NCBI GenBank assembly: GCA_949130495.1
Contig: OX422211.1
Coordinates: forward strand, 334,212,504 to 334,276,503
Length of the DNA stretch: 64,000 nt
Source: Sambucus nigra
Lineage: Eukaryota > Streptophyta > Magnoliopsida > Dipsacales > Adoxaceae
Direction of reading: 5' to 3'
Under the pieces are notes generated by a model. The model was not told where the DNA came from and did not search any database. It saw only the letters and a program-made list of their open reading frames with translations. The position numbers and the translations under genes are program-made. Every line of letters starts with the position of its first letter. Position 1 is the stretch's first letter. Positions 10,561 to 21,491 of this stretch are shown one piece after another.

Positions 10561-12794
10561 ATGCTCAGACCCTTATACCAACTCATAGAAGAGTTCCCAT
10601 CTCTTCATGAGAAGACCTTCGAGAAAATTAGGCAAATAGAGCTAGCCCAAGAGGAAGCTCGTAGGGATAAGGCCTTTCCTCTCAGACCCATCTTCCCTCC
10701 ACCCTTGAAGAGTTATCTACCATGAGCCAGCAGATCCTGCAGAGGTTCCTGGGGATCCCATACCAATGTCTGAGTGTGATTCATCTTCCTCAGACCCGAT
10801 GTCTGTTGAGTCTTTTCAAGAGGCTATGGATTACTCTCCTAGGTAGGGTGAGGTTCCTAAGGAAGACGATGTTTCGAGCCCTGCCTCATCTCACCAAGGT
10901 GCTAGTACCTCACATAGATCTTGTAATGTTTAAATTATAGGGCTAAGTGTGGCCATCCCCTCATTATTGATGTCATTCCTCTGTCGGATGCCATCGAGGT
11001 CGAATTTGCTCAGGGTTTCCAGGTGGTGCTCCAGCACCTACCCGGGCCGATGTTGCTGGGGACGGTGATGATGGCGAGGAGAGTGATGTTGATACATCTG
11101 AGGCGGGCGAGTATGAGAGTACCTTCACTGAGTAAGACCTTATTACTTTTTGGCACCTTTATTCCATAAATTCTTCCATAATCCTTATGAAACCTCTGAG
11201 GGATGAGAGGGAATTTGATGTCCGAGATAGAGAGATCTAAGTTTATGAGCAGATGTTCAAACTATTCTTTCGTATTCCTATCCACCCTTCCATCACAGCT
11301 ATATTATCCCATATAAATATTGCCCCTTCCCAACTATCCCCTAATGCCTGGAGGGTTATGATTGGGGCCATCGTCCTTTAGAGGACTGTTCACTACTCAG
11401 ACCTTCTAGTTAGGGTTTTCACTAGTTTTTATGTGCCCTCATCTACCAAAAACCAACCTAGCTATTACCACTTCTTAAATAGGAAATCAGAGAAGAAAAT
11501 GTTTTTGGTTACCCAAACTTCGATCCATAACTGGAAACCTCGATATTTCTTTGCTTATGGGGCATGGGAATTTGATCCAAATGAGTCTTATAGAACGTCG
11601 TTTACAAGGACCCCTCTGACATGGGGGAAGATCTCCCTTGCTTCTAAAGCCGACCCAGGACTTAGCCGGGACAATTGCCAAAAAGTTGAGGATCTTCGCA
11701 ATCAGGGCGTGCAGGGCCGTCTTGTAAAATATGAACATCTTAATTTTATTTTATGTTATACCTCTTACTTTTTATACCTCTGACTAACTAACTCAGAGAC
11801 TTGTCTTTTGCAGAGTGCCCTGAAGGCGTATCAAACGACCTTTGGGAAATGTCCACTCCCGGTCTTGTAAAGCTAATACAAAAGAGTGGTGGCAAAAATG
11901 TACCCCCTCCTACCACCAAGAAGAACGTCGACACATCCAATGTCGATGTTACTAAAAAAGAGGAATACCATAACTGACCCGGAGCATCTGAGGCTGGGAA
12001 AGACTCCGAAAGGGGATCGTGCCATTCCCATATCTATTGACAATGCCTTGGATGCTCGTCTTGCTCAGTTAAAAGTCAGTGACAACCTCATTGGCCATAG
12101 TTCGAAGGATGTTGACACTATCGGCACAATAATGACTGAAGAGGATAAACGTTTCTTACGCTCTTTGGACGTCCCGTTGTTGGTCGAGTTTGATCTCCAC
12201 AAGTCATTCAGGTACTAGTTTTTGCTAATTTGATCACTTTCTTTTCAAGTGTAACCTCGCCTTTTTAGAAGTTATAGCTCATATTTTCTTACATCTGCTC
12301 TTCTTCTGTAGGGTGTCTTGTCCTTCCATCACCTCGTTGATTGGACTCTGAAGAGGTTGACCCTTATAGAGAAGGGCCAAGAAGCTGAGAAGGTCCAAGC
12401 CTCTTTAAATGCAGAGGTTGAAAGGCTGAAGGGGGTGGTCAAGCAGAGGGATGGAGACATGTCCAAACTCAGGAAGGACCATGACTTAGCCCTGAAGGCC
12501 AAGGATTATGCCCTTCAGTCCAAGGTAGATGTTGTTGTCAAGGATGCAGTTGAAGATGTTGTTGAGAAGACCATTGAAGACTACAAGGTCTCTGAAGAAT
12601 TTATCAGCTTTGGCTTTGAATACATTAAAAGAGGTATCAAAGCAACTGGAAAACGGGCAGCCACTAAGGAGAAAGAGTCGGGGAGCCTGTCTGCTTCAGA
12701 CTTTGTGGGTCTTGGCTTTGGTGATCCCCAGTTTGCTCAAGCCTTGCAAGAAGTTGAGGAAGATGATGCTGATCCAGCTGAGTTTCTCCCCTAG
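10561..12794 (+). pseudogene. Antisense ORF of element B with likely introns
   Basis: The gene lies on the strand opposite to B's gag-pol. The first part, from the ATG at 10561, is broken by stops and includes acidic Ser-rich text (DSSSSDPMSVESF near 10785-10830; DDGEESDVDTSE near 11060-11105). At 11255-11720 it carries the domain often called 'putative gypsy-type transposon' (key strings AILSHINIAPSQLSPNAW, SYYHFLNR, WKPRYFFAYGAWEF). A probable intron follows (about 11724-11813, acceptor TTTTGCAG). A second exon region follows to 12211, then a second probable intron (donor CAGGTACTAG, acceptor CTTCTGTAG, 12212-12311). The last exon (12312-12794) is an intact coiled coil with heptad-like KVQASLNAEVERLKGVV and an acidic end. 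The function is unknown; similar antisense ORFs exist in Tat elements. Confidence 0.6.
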
Positions 12795-13084
12795 AGGTCA
12801 CTGAGACTGAATATTCTAATCATTAGCATGATGGAGCTGAGGTGACAAATGTTGGCCGTGACGACTGCAGCTGATAAGACTTAGTCATTTTCTTGTGAAG
12901 CTTTTAAGAGTTGTAATTTTGGTTTCCTTTTTGTTTGAACCTAATAAATTTTGTGAACTTCTGATGGTCTCTTGATGCCTCTGACTTGTAATCCACCTTT
13001 TTCATGATAATCATTAGTTCAATGTTCTTTATACTCTGTTACTTCATACGATGTTATGCTTGAATGTCTTACCTCTTCAACTCT

Positions 13085-14470
13085 CGTAAATGATGTTTAC
13101 CCTCATAAATTATCACCAAACTAATGTTGTTTAAGGTCTGAAGTCACCATATAATGATGTTTACCCTCATAAATTATCACCAAACTAATGATGTTTAAGG
13201 TCTGAGGTCACCAAATTATGATGTTCCATCTCATATTTTTTACCAACTTAATGATGTTTAAGGTTTGAGGTCACCAAATTACGATGCTCCACCTCATATT
13301 TTTCACCAACTTAATTATGTTTAAGGTCCGAGGTCACCAAATTATGATGTTTACCCTCATATTTTATCACCAAAGTAATGATGTTTAAGGTCCGAGGTCA
13401 CCATATAATGATGTTTACCCTCATAAATTATCACCAAACTGATGATGTTTAAGGTCTGAGGTCACCAAATTATGATGTTTACCCTCATATTTTTTCACCA
13501 AACTAATGATGTTTGAGGTCTGAGGTCACCAAATTATGATGTTCCACCTCATATTTTTCACCAACTTAATGATGTTTAAGGTCCGAGGTCACCAAATTAT
13601 GATGTTCCACCTCATATTTTTCACCAACTTAATGATTTTTAAGGTCCGAGGTCACCAAATTATGATGTTTACCCTCATTTTTTATCACCAAACTATTGAT
13701 GTTTAAGGTCTGAGGTCACCATATAATGATGATTACCCTCATAAATTATCACCAAACTAATGATGTTTAAGGTCTGAGGTCACCAAATTATGATGTTTAC
13801 CCTCATATTTTTCACCAAACTAATGATGTTTAAGGTATGATGTCACCAAATTATGATGTTCCATCTCATATTTTTCACCAAACTAATGATGTTTAAGGTC
13901 TGAGGTCACCAAATTATCATGTTCCACCTCATATTTTTCACCAACTTAAAGATGTTTAAGGTACGAGGTCACCAAATTATGATGTTTACCCTCATATTTT
14001 ATCACCAAACTAATGATGTTTAAGGTCTGAGGTAACCATATAATGATGTTTACCCTCATAAATTATCACCAAACTAATGATGTTTTAAGGTTTGAGGTCA
14101 CCAAATTATGATGTTTACCCTCATATTTTTCACGAAACTAATCATGTTTAAGGTCTGAGGTCACCAAGTTATGATATTCCAGCTCATATTTTTCACCAAA
14201 CTAATGATGTTTAAGGTCTAAGGTCACCAAATTATGATATTCCACCTCATATTTTTCACCAACTTAATGATGTTTAAGGTTCGAGGTCACCAAATTGTGA
14301 TGTTCCACCTCATATTTTTCACCAACTTAATGACGTTTAAGGTCCGAGGTCACCAAATTATGATGTTCCACCTTATATTTTCACCAACTTAATAATGTTT
14401 AAGGTTTGAGGTCACCAAATTATGATGTTCCACCTCATATTTTTCACCAACTTAATGATGTTTAAAGCAT
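13085..14470. repeat. 63-bp tandem repeat array with higher-order structure
   Basis: About 22 head-to-tail units of 62-65 bp. Each contains ATGATGTTTAAGGTC, GAGGTCACCAAATT and then either a TTTACCCTCAT (type T) or TTCCACCTCAT (type C) segment. The order is TTCC, TTTCC, TTTCC, TTTCCCCC, giving a five-unit higher-order repeat of about 317 bp. Both halves of a unit begin with ATGATGTT, so the unit may have arisen from a dimer of about 31 bp. The array lies between pol and the antisense ORF. Confidence 0.9.
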
Positions 14471-14566
14471 ATAACAAGAGTACTAGCATAACATTGTTAT
14501 CTTTTCATTAACATCTCCTGTTTAAACTGATACATGTATTACAAAAAGATAAGAACAATTGCAACA

Positions 14567-15800
14567 TCATATGTAATACTTCTTTAAGTGATCAACATTC
14601 CAAGGGTTGGAGAAAGGTTTTACTTCAAGGTTTTCTAGCCAGTATTTTCCAGACACAACCTCATCAGCTACTTTATAAGGACCATGCCAGTTTGGATGGA
14701 TCTTATTTGCCTTTTTCAATGTCTTCTTTATGATTAGATCTCCCACAGCTATACGCCTTGATTTCACCCTTTGATTATAGAATCCCGCAGTTCTCTACTG
14801 GTAGGCTGCCTGTTTTATCTTTGCATCCTCTCTTCTTTCCTCACTCAAATTAAGATCAAGTCTTATCTCTTCCCCATTCCTCTAAGGGTCATAGGTCTGA
14901 ACTCTATGAGTGGGAAGTCCTATCTTTGTATGGATGAAAGCTTCTGAACTGTGGGCTAACATAAATGGAGTCTCTCCCGTTGGTGTCCTTGTTATCATCC
15001 TGTAGGCCCATAACACAGCATATACCTCCTCTTTCCTTCTCCCTTTGGCCTCTTCCAACCTCTTTTTTATCCCATCAAGAATTGTTCGGTTTGTAACCTC
15101 GATTTGGTCATTTGCCTGGGGTTGGATAGGAGAAGAGAAGAACTGCTTGATCCCTACTCTTTCGCAGTTTTTTTCTAAGGAAACGTTCTTGAACTGGGTT
15201 CCATTATCTGATATTAGGGGGTTTGGAAGACCATACCTGCATATGATGTTCTTCCAGATGAACTAGAAGGTCTTCTGCTCAGTGATTGTGATCATTGGCT
15301 CAACCTCTACCCATTTGGAGAAATAATCAATTGCCACGATCAAGAATCAATAATTGTTTACAGCTCTTAGCAGGGATCCTACTAAATCAATGCCCCATAT
15401 TGAAAATGGCCAAGGGGAGCTGGTTGAAGTCATAGGTTGATTGGGCTAATGAGTGATAGTGGAGAACTTTTTGCACTTATCACACTTCTTTACATACGCA
15501 ACTGCATCTTTAGCTAAGGTCGGCCACCAGTACCCCTGAGTAATTATTCTTTTAGCTAAAGGTCTTGCTCCTATGAAGGGTGGACACATCTGAGGAGATG
15601 AAGTAGGAACCCCTTTTTGTACAAGACATCTCCCACAATTGAGAAATTGGCAGCTTTGAACCTCAGCTTTCTTCTTTCTGACTTTCACTCTGGCAGGTGT
15701 CCCCCTTTGATGTATCTGATAAGAGGATCCATCCATGAGGCTCCCATATTCAAGTTGAGGCAAGTTTTGGAAACATTTTCTTCTTCAATGGTCAGCTTGA
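14567..15800 (-). pseudogene. Element B integrase
   Basis: Integrase joins the reverse-transcribed DNA to the host chromosome. The N-terminal zinc-binding part is at 15763-15446 (RPLAKRIITQGYWWPTLAKD, then CDKCKKF). The catalytic core at 15440-14870 shows WGIDLVG, ISDNGTQF and QANDQIEVTNRT, so all three acidic residues of the DDE triad can be read. The C-terminal part at 14767-14567 (KIHPNWHGPYKVADEV and a terminal HLKKYY) ends at a stop just before the tandem array. Stops interrupt the core near 15350 and 15265 and the linker near 14880 and 14800, so it is not translatable as one protein. No chromodomain follows, as is usual for Tat-type elements. Confidence 0.8.
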
Positions 15801-15899
15801 GCTAAATTTCAATGGGCACTTCTCTTCTTATGTTTGTCCTTGTTGCTGAAGCCAATTTTGCGAGTGCATCAGCTTAACTGTTGTCTTTTTGAGGTCTCC

Positions 15900-16660
15900 T
15901 CTTCATCTTCACTTACTTGAAGCTTTCTATAATCATTATCACCTTGTTCAGGTATTTGTGCATCCTTTCATCGTTGGCCTCATATACTCCTAGGACTTGG
16001 TTGACGACCAATCTTGAGTCACTGTGGACTAGGAGTTGGACAATAATAAGGGCTTTTGCTAAGGAGAAACCTGCTATTAATGCCTCAAACTCTGACTCGT
16101 TGTTCGAAGCTTTGAGGTTGAACCTCAGTGCATATTCAATATCGGTACCATCTGGTGCTGACACTATCAGCCCCACTCCACTTTCGTTTTCATATGATGA
16201 CCCATCAACGAAGAGGTTCCAAATATCTTCATTTAAAGAGAAGTTCCCCTCTGACAGGGTCCCTTGCTTGAAGAGGTACCTGTTTCCCTCATTCTCAACT
16301 ATTCTTTTTCTGACTTGGCTTGACTCAACCTCGTTCGAATCTTAGAAGACGTTTCTGTCTGGTTCATCTGTAGCCTTTTGACTATTTTCAACCTCATCCT
16401 CTTCCCAGGTAAACTCATCTACAAAGTCTGCGAGTGCCTTACCCTTGATGGGAACCCTGGGTTGATAAATAATATCATATTCCCCCAACTCGATTGCCCA
16501 GGTCATCAGCCTGCCTGACTTTTTAGGCTTATGGAGGACCTGTCTGAGTGGGGAATCAGTGAGGACGACCATGGAATGGGCTTGGAAGTATGGCTTCATT
16601 TTCCTATAGGCTTGTATTAGAGCATATGCTAATTTTTCAATTAGAGGGTAGTTCTGTTCA
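15900..16660 (-). pseudogene. Element B RNase H regions (RT-linked RH and second aRH-like domain)
   Basis: Two RNase H-related blocks follow the RT, as known for plant Tat/Athila-type elements. The first (16660-16342) is the remnant linked to RT, with VVLTDSPLRQVLHKP, WAIELGEYDI and KGKALADFV. The second (16210-15913) begins FVDGSSYENESGVGLIV and continues with SNNESEFEALIAG and LLVHSDSRLVVNQV, an archaeal-like RNase H with its acidic catalytic positions visible. Together they would remove the RNA template during cDNA synthesis. A stop at 16342 and another between the blocks break the frame. Confidence 0.75.
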
Positions 16661-17930
16661 GACCCTTAAAGAGATTTACTATTGAAGTATACTGGCCTTT
16701 GTACTCCATCATCTCTGCTTACTATGGCTGCACTAATAGCCGAATCTAAGACAACTAGATATACATATAACATCTTCCCCAGAATGGGCCGAGATAGGAG
16801 TAGAGGGGATTCGAGGTAGGACTTGAGATCCTTAAAAGCTTTGTCGTATTCCTCATCCCATTCGAAGGTATTTCTAAGCACTTTGGAAAAATGAAGACAC
16901 TTATCTGTGGCTCTTGAGACAAACCTATTAAGTTGCTGCAATTCTTCCGGTTAACCTCTGAACATCTTTGATAGTTCTGGGTGTCTTAATTTCCAGCAGA
17001 GCCTTGATCTTCTCAGGGTTAGCCTATATTCCCCTTTGGTTGACAAGGAATCCCAAAAACTTTTTTTCTCCTACTCCGAAGACATATTTGTCCAGGTTGA
17101 GCTTCATTTTATAATTGTCCATGGTATCAAAAGTTCTTTCAAGGTCGCCACATGAGTGTCGACCTTCAGACTCTTCCTCAGCATGTCGTCCACATACACT
17201 TCCATGGACTTGCCTATCTGATCCTTGAAAATCTTATTTACAAGACGTTGGTAAGTAGCCCCTGCATTCTTCAACCCAAAGGGCACGACCTTGTAGAAAT
17301 AGGTCCCCTTGTTTGTGATGAATGTTGTATTATCTGAGTCTTTCGAATTCATGAAGATCTGATTATACCCTGAATATGCATCCATGAAGCTCACGAGCTC
17401 ATGTCCTGCTATGGAATCTACCATATGATTAATTCAAGGCAGGGGGAAATTGTCTTTTGGACAAGACTTCTTCAAATTAGTGAAGTCTACGCACATCTTC
17501 CATTTCCCATTTGCTTTTGGCACTATGATAACATTGGACAACCACTCATGATACATGACCTCTCTGATGAACTTGACCTCTTCAAGCTTTCTAACCTCCT
17601 CTCTGATGATATCATACTTCCCTCATGAGTATATTCTTCTTCTCTGCTTGATACGCTTAACATCTTCTGCAACATTGAGTTTATGGCACATAATCTTAGG
17701 GTGAATACTTGGCATGTATGCATGGCTCCAAGCGAATACACTTTCTCTCTTCCTTAAGATCTTCACCAGTTCTTCCTTGATCTTAGATCTTAGGGCCTTG
17801 CCGATTTGGATGGTTTTTTTCTAGCTCATCCTCTTTGAGGATGATGGATTCTACCTCTTCCGCGACCTCTCCCTTCTTGAGGTTTGTTTCATCTCTAGGA
17901 TCAAGTGTATCGATGTTATACGTGGTTGTT
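16660..17930 (-). pseudogene. Element B reverse transcriptase
   Basis: The RT palm is readable at 17424-17104: ELVSFMDAYSGYNQI, then TFITNKGTYFYKVVPFGL, then MEVYVDDML with the YVDD catalytic motif intact. The thumb and connection follow at 16941-16666 (LNRFVSRATDKCLHFSKVL, DLKSYLESPLLL, VYLVVLDSAISAAIV). Upstream text at 17760-17430 gives finger-region remnants such as WLSNVI and CVDFTNLKKSCPKD. Several stops and at least one frameshift separate the blocks. RT copies the genomic RNA into cDNA inside the Gag particle. Confidence 0.8.
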
Positions 17931-17977
17931 TCCCTCTTATGAGCCTCTCTCTCATTCGTAGAGTTGAAGTAGCATTC

Positions 17978-18538
17978 TCATGTCAATGTTTGGTCACCAT
18001 GCACTTCCCCTACTCCATAGGGAGTCGGTAATTTTAGCATTTGATGGACCATTGAAGGCACGACCTTAAATTTCTTAAGGGCTACTCGTCCTATGATGAG
18101 GTTGTAAGCTGAGAAGACGTTTTCATCCATTACAAAGAAATTGATTTTTCTGGTTAACCTTTTAGGCCACTCGTCTTCCATTCTAACATCCATCTTATAC
18201 ATGCCCAAAGGATGAACCTTTTCACCGTTGAATCCTATCAAGGGATGATGATAAGGGACAAGCCTAGCTCTGCTGAGGCCTAGGGTCTTAAAATAGGGGC
18301 AAATCATAACGTCTGTTGAACTTCCCCCATTAACAAGGATCCTTTGAACTTCACACCCATCCACCCTTGTGGTCATTACCAGAGGGTCATCGTAAGGAGC
18401 TAGGATACCTTTGAAATCAAGTCGTGAGAAGCCAACTATGAGGGTGTCCATATCTACCTTCCTTCTCTTCTCATGCTTAACCTCCGTAGATGGCAAGTTT
18501 ACAACCTCGACTTTAGTCACTGGCTTAGCCTCTGCCAC
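17978..18538 (-). pseudogene. Element B aspartic protease region
   Basis: An open stretch of 186 codons carries FSRLDFKGILAPYDDPLV, VQRILVNGGSSTDVM and NLIIGRVALKKFKVVPS, the usual architecture of the Tat/Athila protease that cleaves Gag-Pol. The catalytic motif in this family normally reads VDGGSS, so Asp is replaced by Asn here, which should abolish activity. The related B2 copy (58560 region) has Glu at the same place. The RT frame begins further left after several stops. Confidence 0.75.
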
Positions 18539-18553
18539 ATGAGCCTTGCGATC

Positions 18554-20457
18554 TTATACTTTTGAGCCCCCTCTTTCTAGTCCCCCACAGATAGTGTTCA
18601 CACCGAAAGAGATCATAACAACCCTCTTTATAGGAGCATTATTATCTTTTGGTGGGAGGTCAGGGTCATCGTCATCATCATTTGAGTCATCAGCTCTTCT
18701 GACAGGGACATATTCCCGACATTTCTCATTTCTTTTCTTTTTAGGGTCGTCTCTTCCTCTCTTAGAAGCTCTGACATCCATGTACTTTCTAAGCTTTCTA
18801 AACTTCAACATCTTCTCGATCTTGTCCTTCAAGGTGAAACACTTATCAGTTAGATGGTCGTGATTTGGTGGAACTTACACAATAGGTTCTTGTTCCTCTT
18901 ATATGGGGGAGTCTTCATCTTCTTCGGCCATCTCAGGGACCTGTCATTCTTTATTTCGTTGAGGATGTGTTCGCAGCTCACAGTTAGAGGAGTATAGTGT
19001 GCAAACTTATCATCTGTAGCCCTCTTCTTTACGCCCTTCTTCCTTTGAAATTTCCCACTGCTACTTCCATTTTCATCCTCATACTTTGCATCCATTGCTT
19101 CTTCTGCATTTATGACCTTTCCATCTATTGCTAACAGCTCATCCATAGTCTTAGGAGGGTCTTCAGCAAGCTTCCATAGTAGCTTTCCCTTCTGAAGTCC
19201 TCTTATAAGAGTTGTCATGGTTATGCTCTCTTCGAAATCTATAACCTCCAACTTTTCCTTGTTGAACCTTGCGATGTAATCTCTTAGGCTTTCATTCTTG
19301 CCTTGTTTTACATAGAGCAGATGAGTTGTCTTCTTCTGAGGTCTTACCCTAAAATAGAAATTATGTATAAAACGCTCAGCCAAACCATTAATGTTCTTAA
19401 TGGAGTTTTTAGGAAGATAAGTGAACCAAATATGTGCAGCTCCCGTTAAAGTTCTTGAGAAAGCTCGGCACCTCATCTCATTAGGGATTGAATAAATGTC
19501 TACTGTAGAGTGATACATCTCAATGTGATGCACTGGGTTGGTACTACCATCGTACTTTGGAGACACCATTGGTGGTTTAAATTTGGCAGGGGTTGGAAAG
19601 TTAACAATCCTTGCCACAAATGGGGAACCCTCTGAGAATCCCCTTTGTAGTGGGTATCAACTTTTTATGAGGTTCCCTATCTTCTCTTCCAGCCGTTGAA
19701 TGGAGTTATTCCATGGTTTATAAACATCGGCCTGGTCGAGGTTGTCCCCAGCCACCTCCAAGGGGTGGACCGAGGGTTACCTAGTTGTTGCACAATGTCA
19801 GTTATTGACCTCCTAGCCACAGTCTCAGCCATGTTGGGGTCGGCCATAATGAGTCCGATGTTCACTACCTTCCCTTTATGAGTCAGCTACACTTCTTGAC
19901 CTGGATAACCACTGCCTCAGATCATTCACTAGTCTGAGCCTTTCAAAGGTCGACCATCTACTTAAGCGATCAAAAGAAGACCTTCGTTGTCACGCATCCC
20001 CATCTCTTCTTTCACACTGATCTCGGTTCTGATGTATAGGACGTACAGTGTTATTTGAGACCTCATATGGATTCCAACAGTCTGCTGGAGCATCTTTCGC
20101 CTTAATTTCATTGTACCTATCCTCAGGGAAAGGGTTTCCTTGCCTCCCTAGACGTAAACGCCTAGGGTCAGCAATATCCCTCATCCGTTGAGGTGTAGGT
20201 TGGTCTTTTCGTGGTGCCTGGGGCGGTCCCCTGGCTTCAGGATGAGGTTGAATAGCTTCTAGAGTAATAATCTCTGATGAAACCCCAGGTGGTCTCATTA
20301 TATTTTGTCTTAGCTGGGCAAATTTCTCCTGCATCACTTGTGGGGTTGCAACCAAGGACTAAAAGGCTGCTGCCACCTCAGCCATCTCGGACTGGGGTAG
20401 TGCCTTGCTAGAATTGGGTCCTCCAACACAAGATGGTGGTGGTAACTCCGGTGCCAT
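18554..20457 (-). pseudogene. Element B gag
   Basis: The chosen start is the ATG at 20457-20455, beginning MAPELPPPSCVGG, because B2 has the same start. A stop follows after 32 codons. The next open part (20355-19990) is Pro/Arg-rich. The retrotransposon gag domain lies at 19617-18850 (VSPKYDGSTNPVHHIEMY, RAFSRTLTGAAHIWF, LLYVKQGKNESLRDYI, ARFNKEKLEVIDF). After it come a basic region and CKFHQ at about 18865, a remnant of the CxFH..GH type motif, then an Asp-rich tail (18832-18554). Gag forms the particle in which reverse transcription occurs. At least three breaks are visible. Confidence 0.8.
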
Positions 20458-20617
20458 ACGGTAACACTAGAGAGCTTGCGATGAAAATATTAGAGAGCTT
20501 AGCACCTTAAAGGACCTCTTTCAATGGTGACACAACTTCACACGTAGGGTGAGGCCTGGTTCACCACCAAAGTTTTCGATGAAGTTAAGCTGCAAAAGAG
20601 GAAGAAATTAATCTTCT

Positions 20618-20637
20618 CGTTCCCACAAACGGCGCTA
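20618..20637 (-). other. Primer binding site of element B
   Basis: On the minus strand, three bases after the 5' LTR, the sequence TAGCGCCGTTTGTGGGAACG resembles the TGGCGCCG-type site used by plant Athila/Tat elements (tRNA-Asp type by established knowledge). B2 has a more decayed version at 60832-60851. Confidence 0.65.
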
Positions 20638-20640
20638 TAA

Positions 20641-21491
20641 TGATGATGCTGGAAATAGCACCACCAGATGAGGAGTTGACAATCTCAATCTAGTGAAAAC
20701 AATGGCGCATAAGAGTGTATATAAATATATATATAGTAGAAGGAGGTGAGGAGAAGAGGATGAACACTTATATGTAAGTGGTTCAGCCAATCTGGCCTAC
20801 GTCCACTGTGAGTGTGTGTGTAATATCACTAGATAAAGGCACTAACGGGCATAGATACAATCTCTCAAGCTTTTTCTCTCTACTGTGTAGACTAATATAG
20901 TTTCAGCTAGGATTGCAATTATGGATCCCTCTACAAGGTAGAGGAGGACCTCTATTTATAGTGTTTGGGAGGTATAATGTAACCCCAAGCATGCAATGAG
21001 CATGTTCATGAGGATCGAACCAATGTGAGGATGACACCTGGATGATCTTATGTAGATAATGATGACATCAATATTCCCTCACGTGGGGGGAATGATTCAG
21101 TTATAACTAATTTTTCGACGCGTTCCAAACCTTGCATGTGCTTGAAAATGCTCGGCCCTGTGTCCTTTATTGGTGTAACCTCGACCTGGATGAGTACGAG
21201 GTTGGTGGAGTCAGATATAGTTTCTTTGTCTTCTCTAATCATGATGATCTCATCCATGAGGGCTGACCGAGGTTATGTATGAGGTAGCTGTAACATCGGC
21301 TGAGGCCGATCATGATGTTTGTAGTTGATTGAACCCGTGAGACTCTACTGACCTCAGCTAATAAAGAGCCGAGGTTGGTGTGTGAGGGGGGTGAGCTTAC
21401 GAGAGACGACCTTTCTGATGGTTGTCATAAGCCTCTTGTCACCTCGGCTGTGAGACCGACCGAGGTTAGTTACTCTGAGTAAGAGGGTGCA
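20641..21491 (-). repeat. 5' LTR of element B
   Basis: 851 bp, starting TGCACCCTC and ending CATCATCA on the element strand. It contains the TATA box (minus strand, 20950-20962) and a decayed form of the upstream palindrome. It abuts A's integrase sequence at 21492. Confidence 0.9.

Larger units (their letters stand above)
8923..21491 (-). mobile_element. Element B: Tat-type Ty3/gypsy retrotransposon inserted in element A integrase
   Basis: The element is bounded by direct LTRs (8923-9813 and 20641-21491). It has a TGGCGCCG-type primer site, gag, protease, RT, two RNase H regions, integrase, a tandem array and an antisense ORF between pol and the 3' LTR. That layout, with an antisense ORF and repeats in the 3' region, is known for plant Tat-lineage elements. 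Flanks read CAACC (8917-8921) and CAAAC (21493-21497), an imperfect 5-bp target duplication with one extra C on each side. A's integrase frame continues across the insertion. LTR divergence is about 7 percent over a compared stretch. Confidence 0.85.

Noticed and set aside
13085..14470. CRISPR-like array
   Set aside because: Units are contiguous head-to-tail copies without unique spacers, in a plant retrotransposon.
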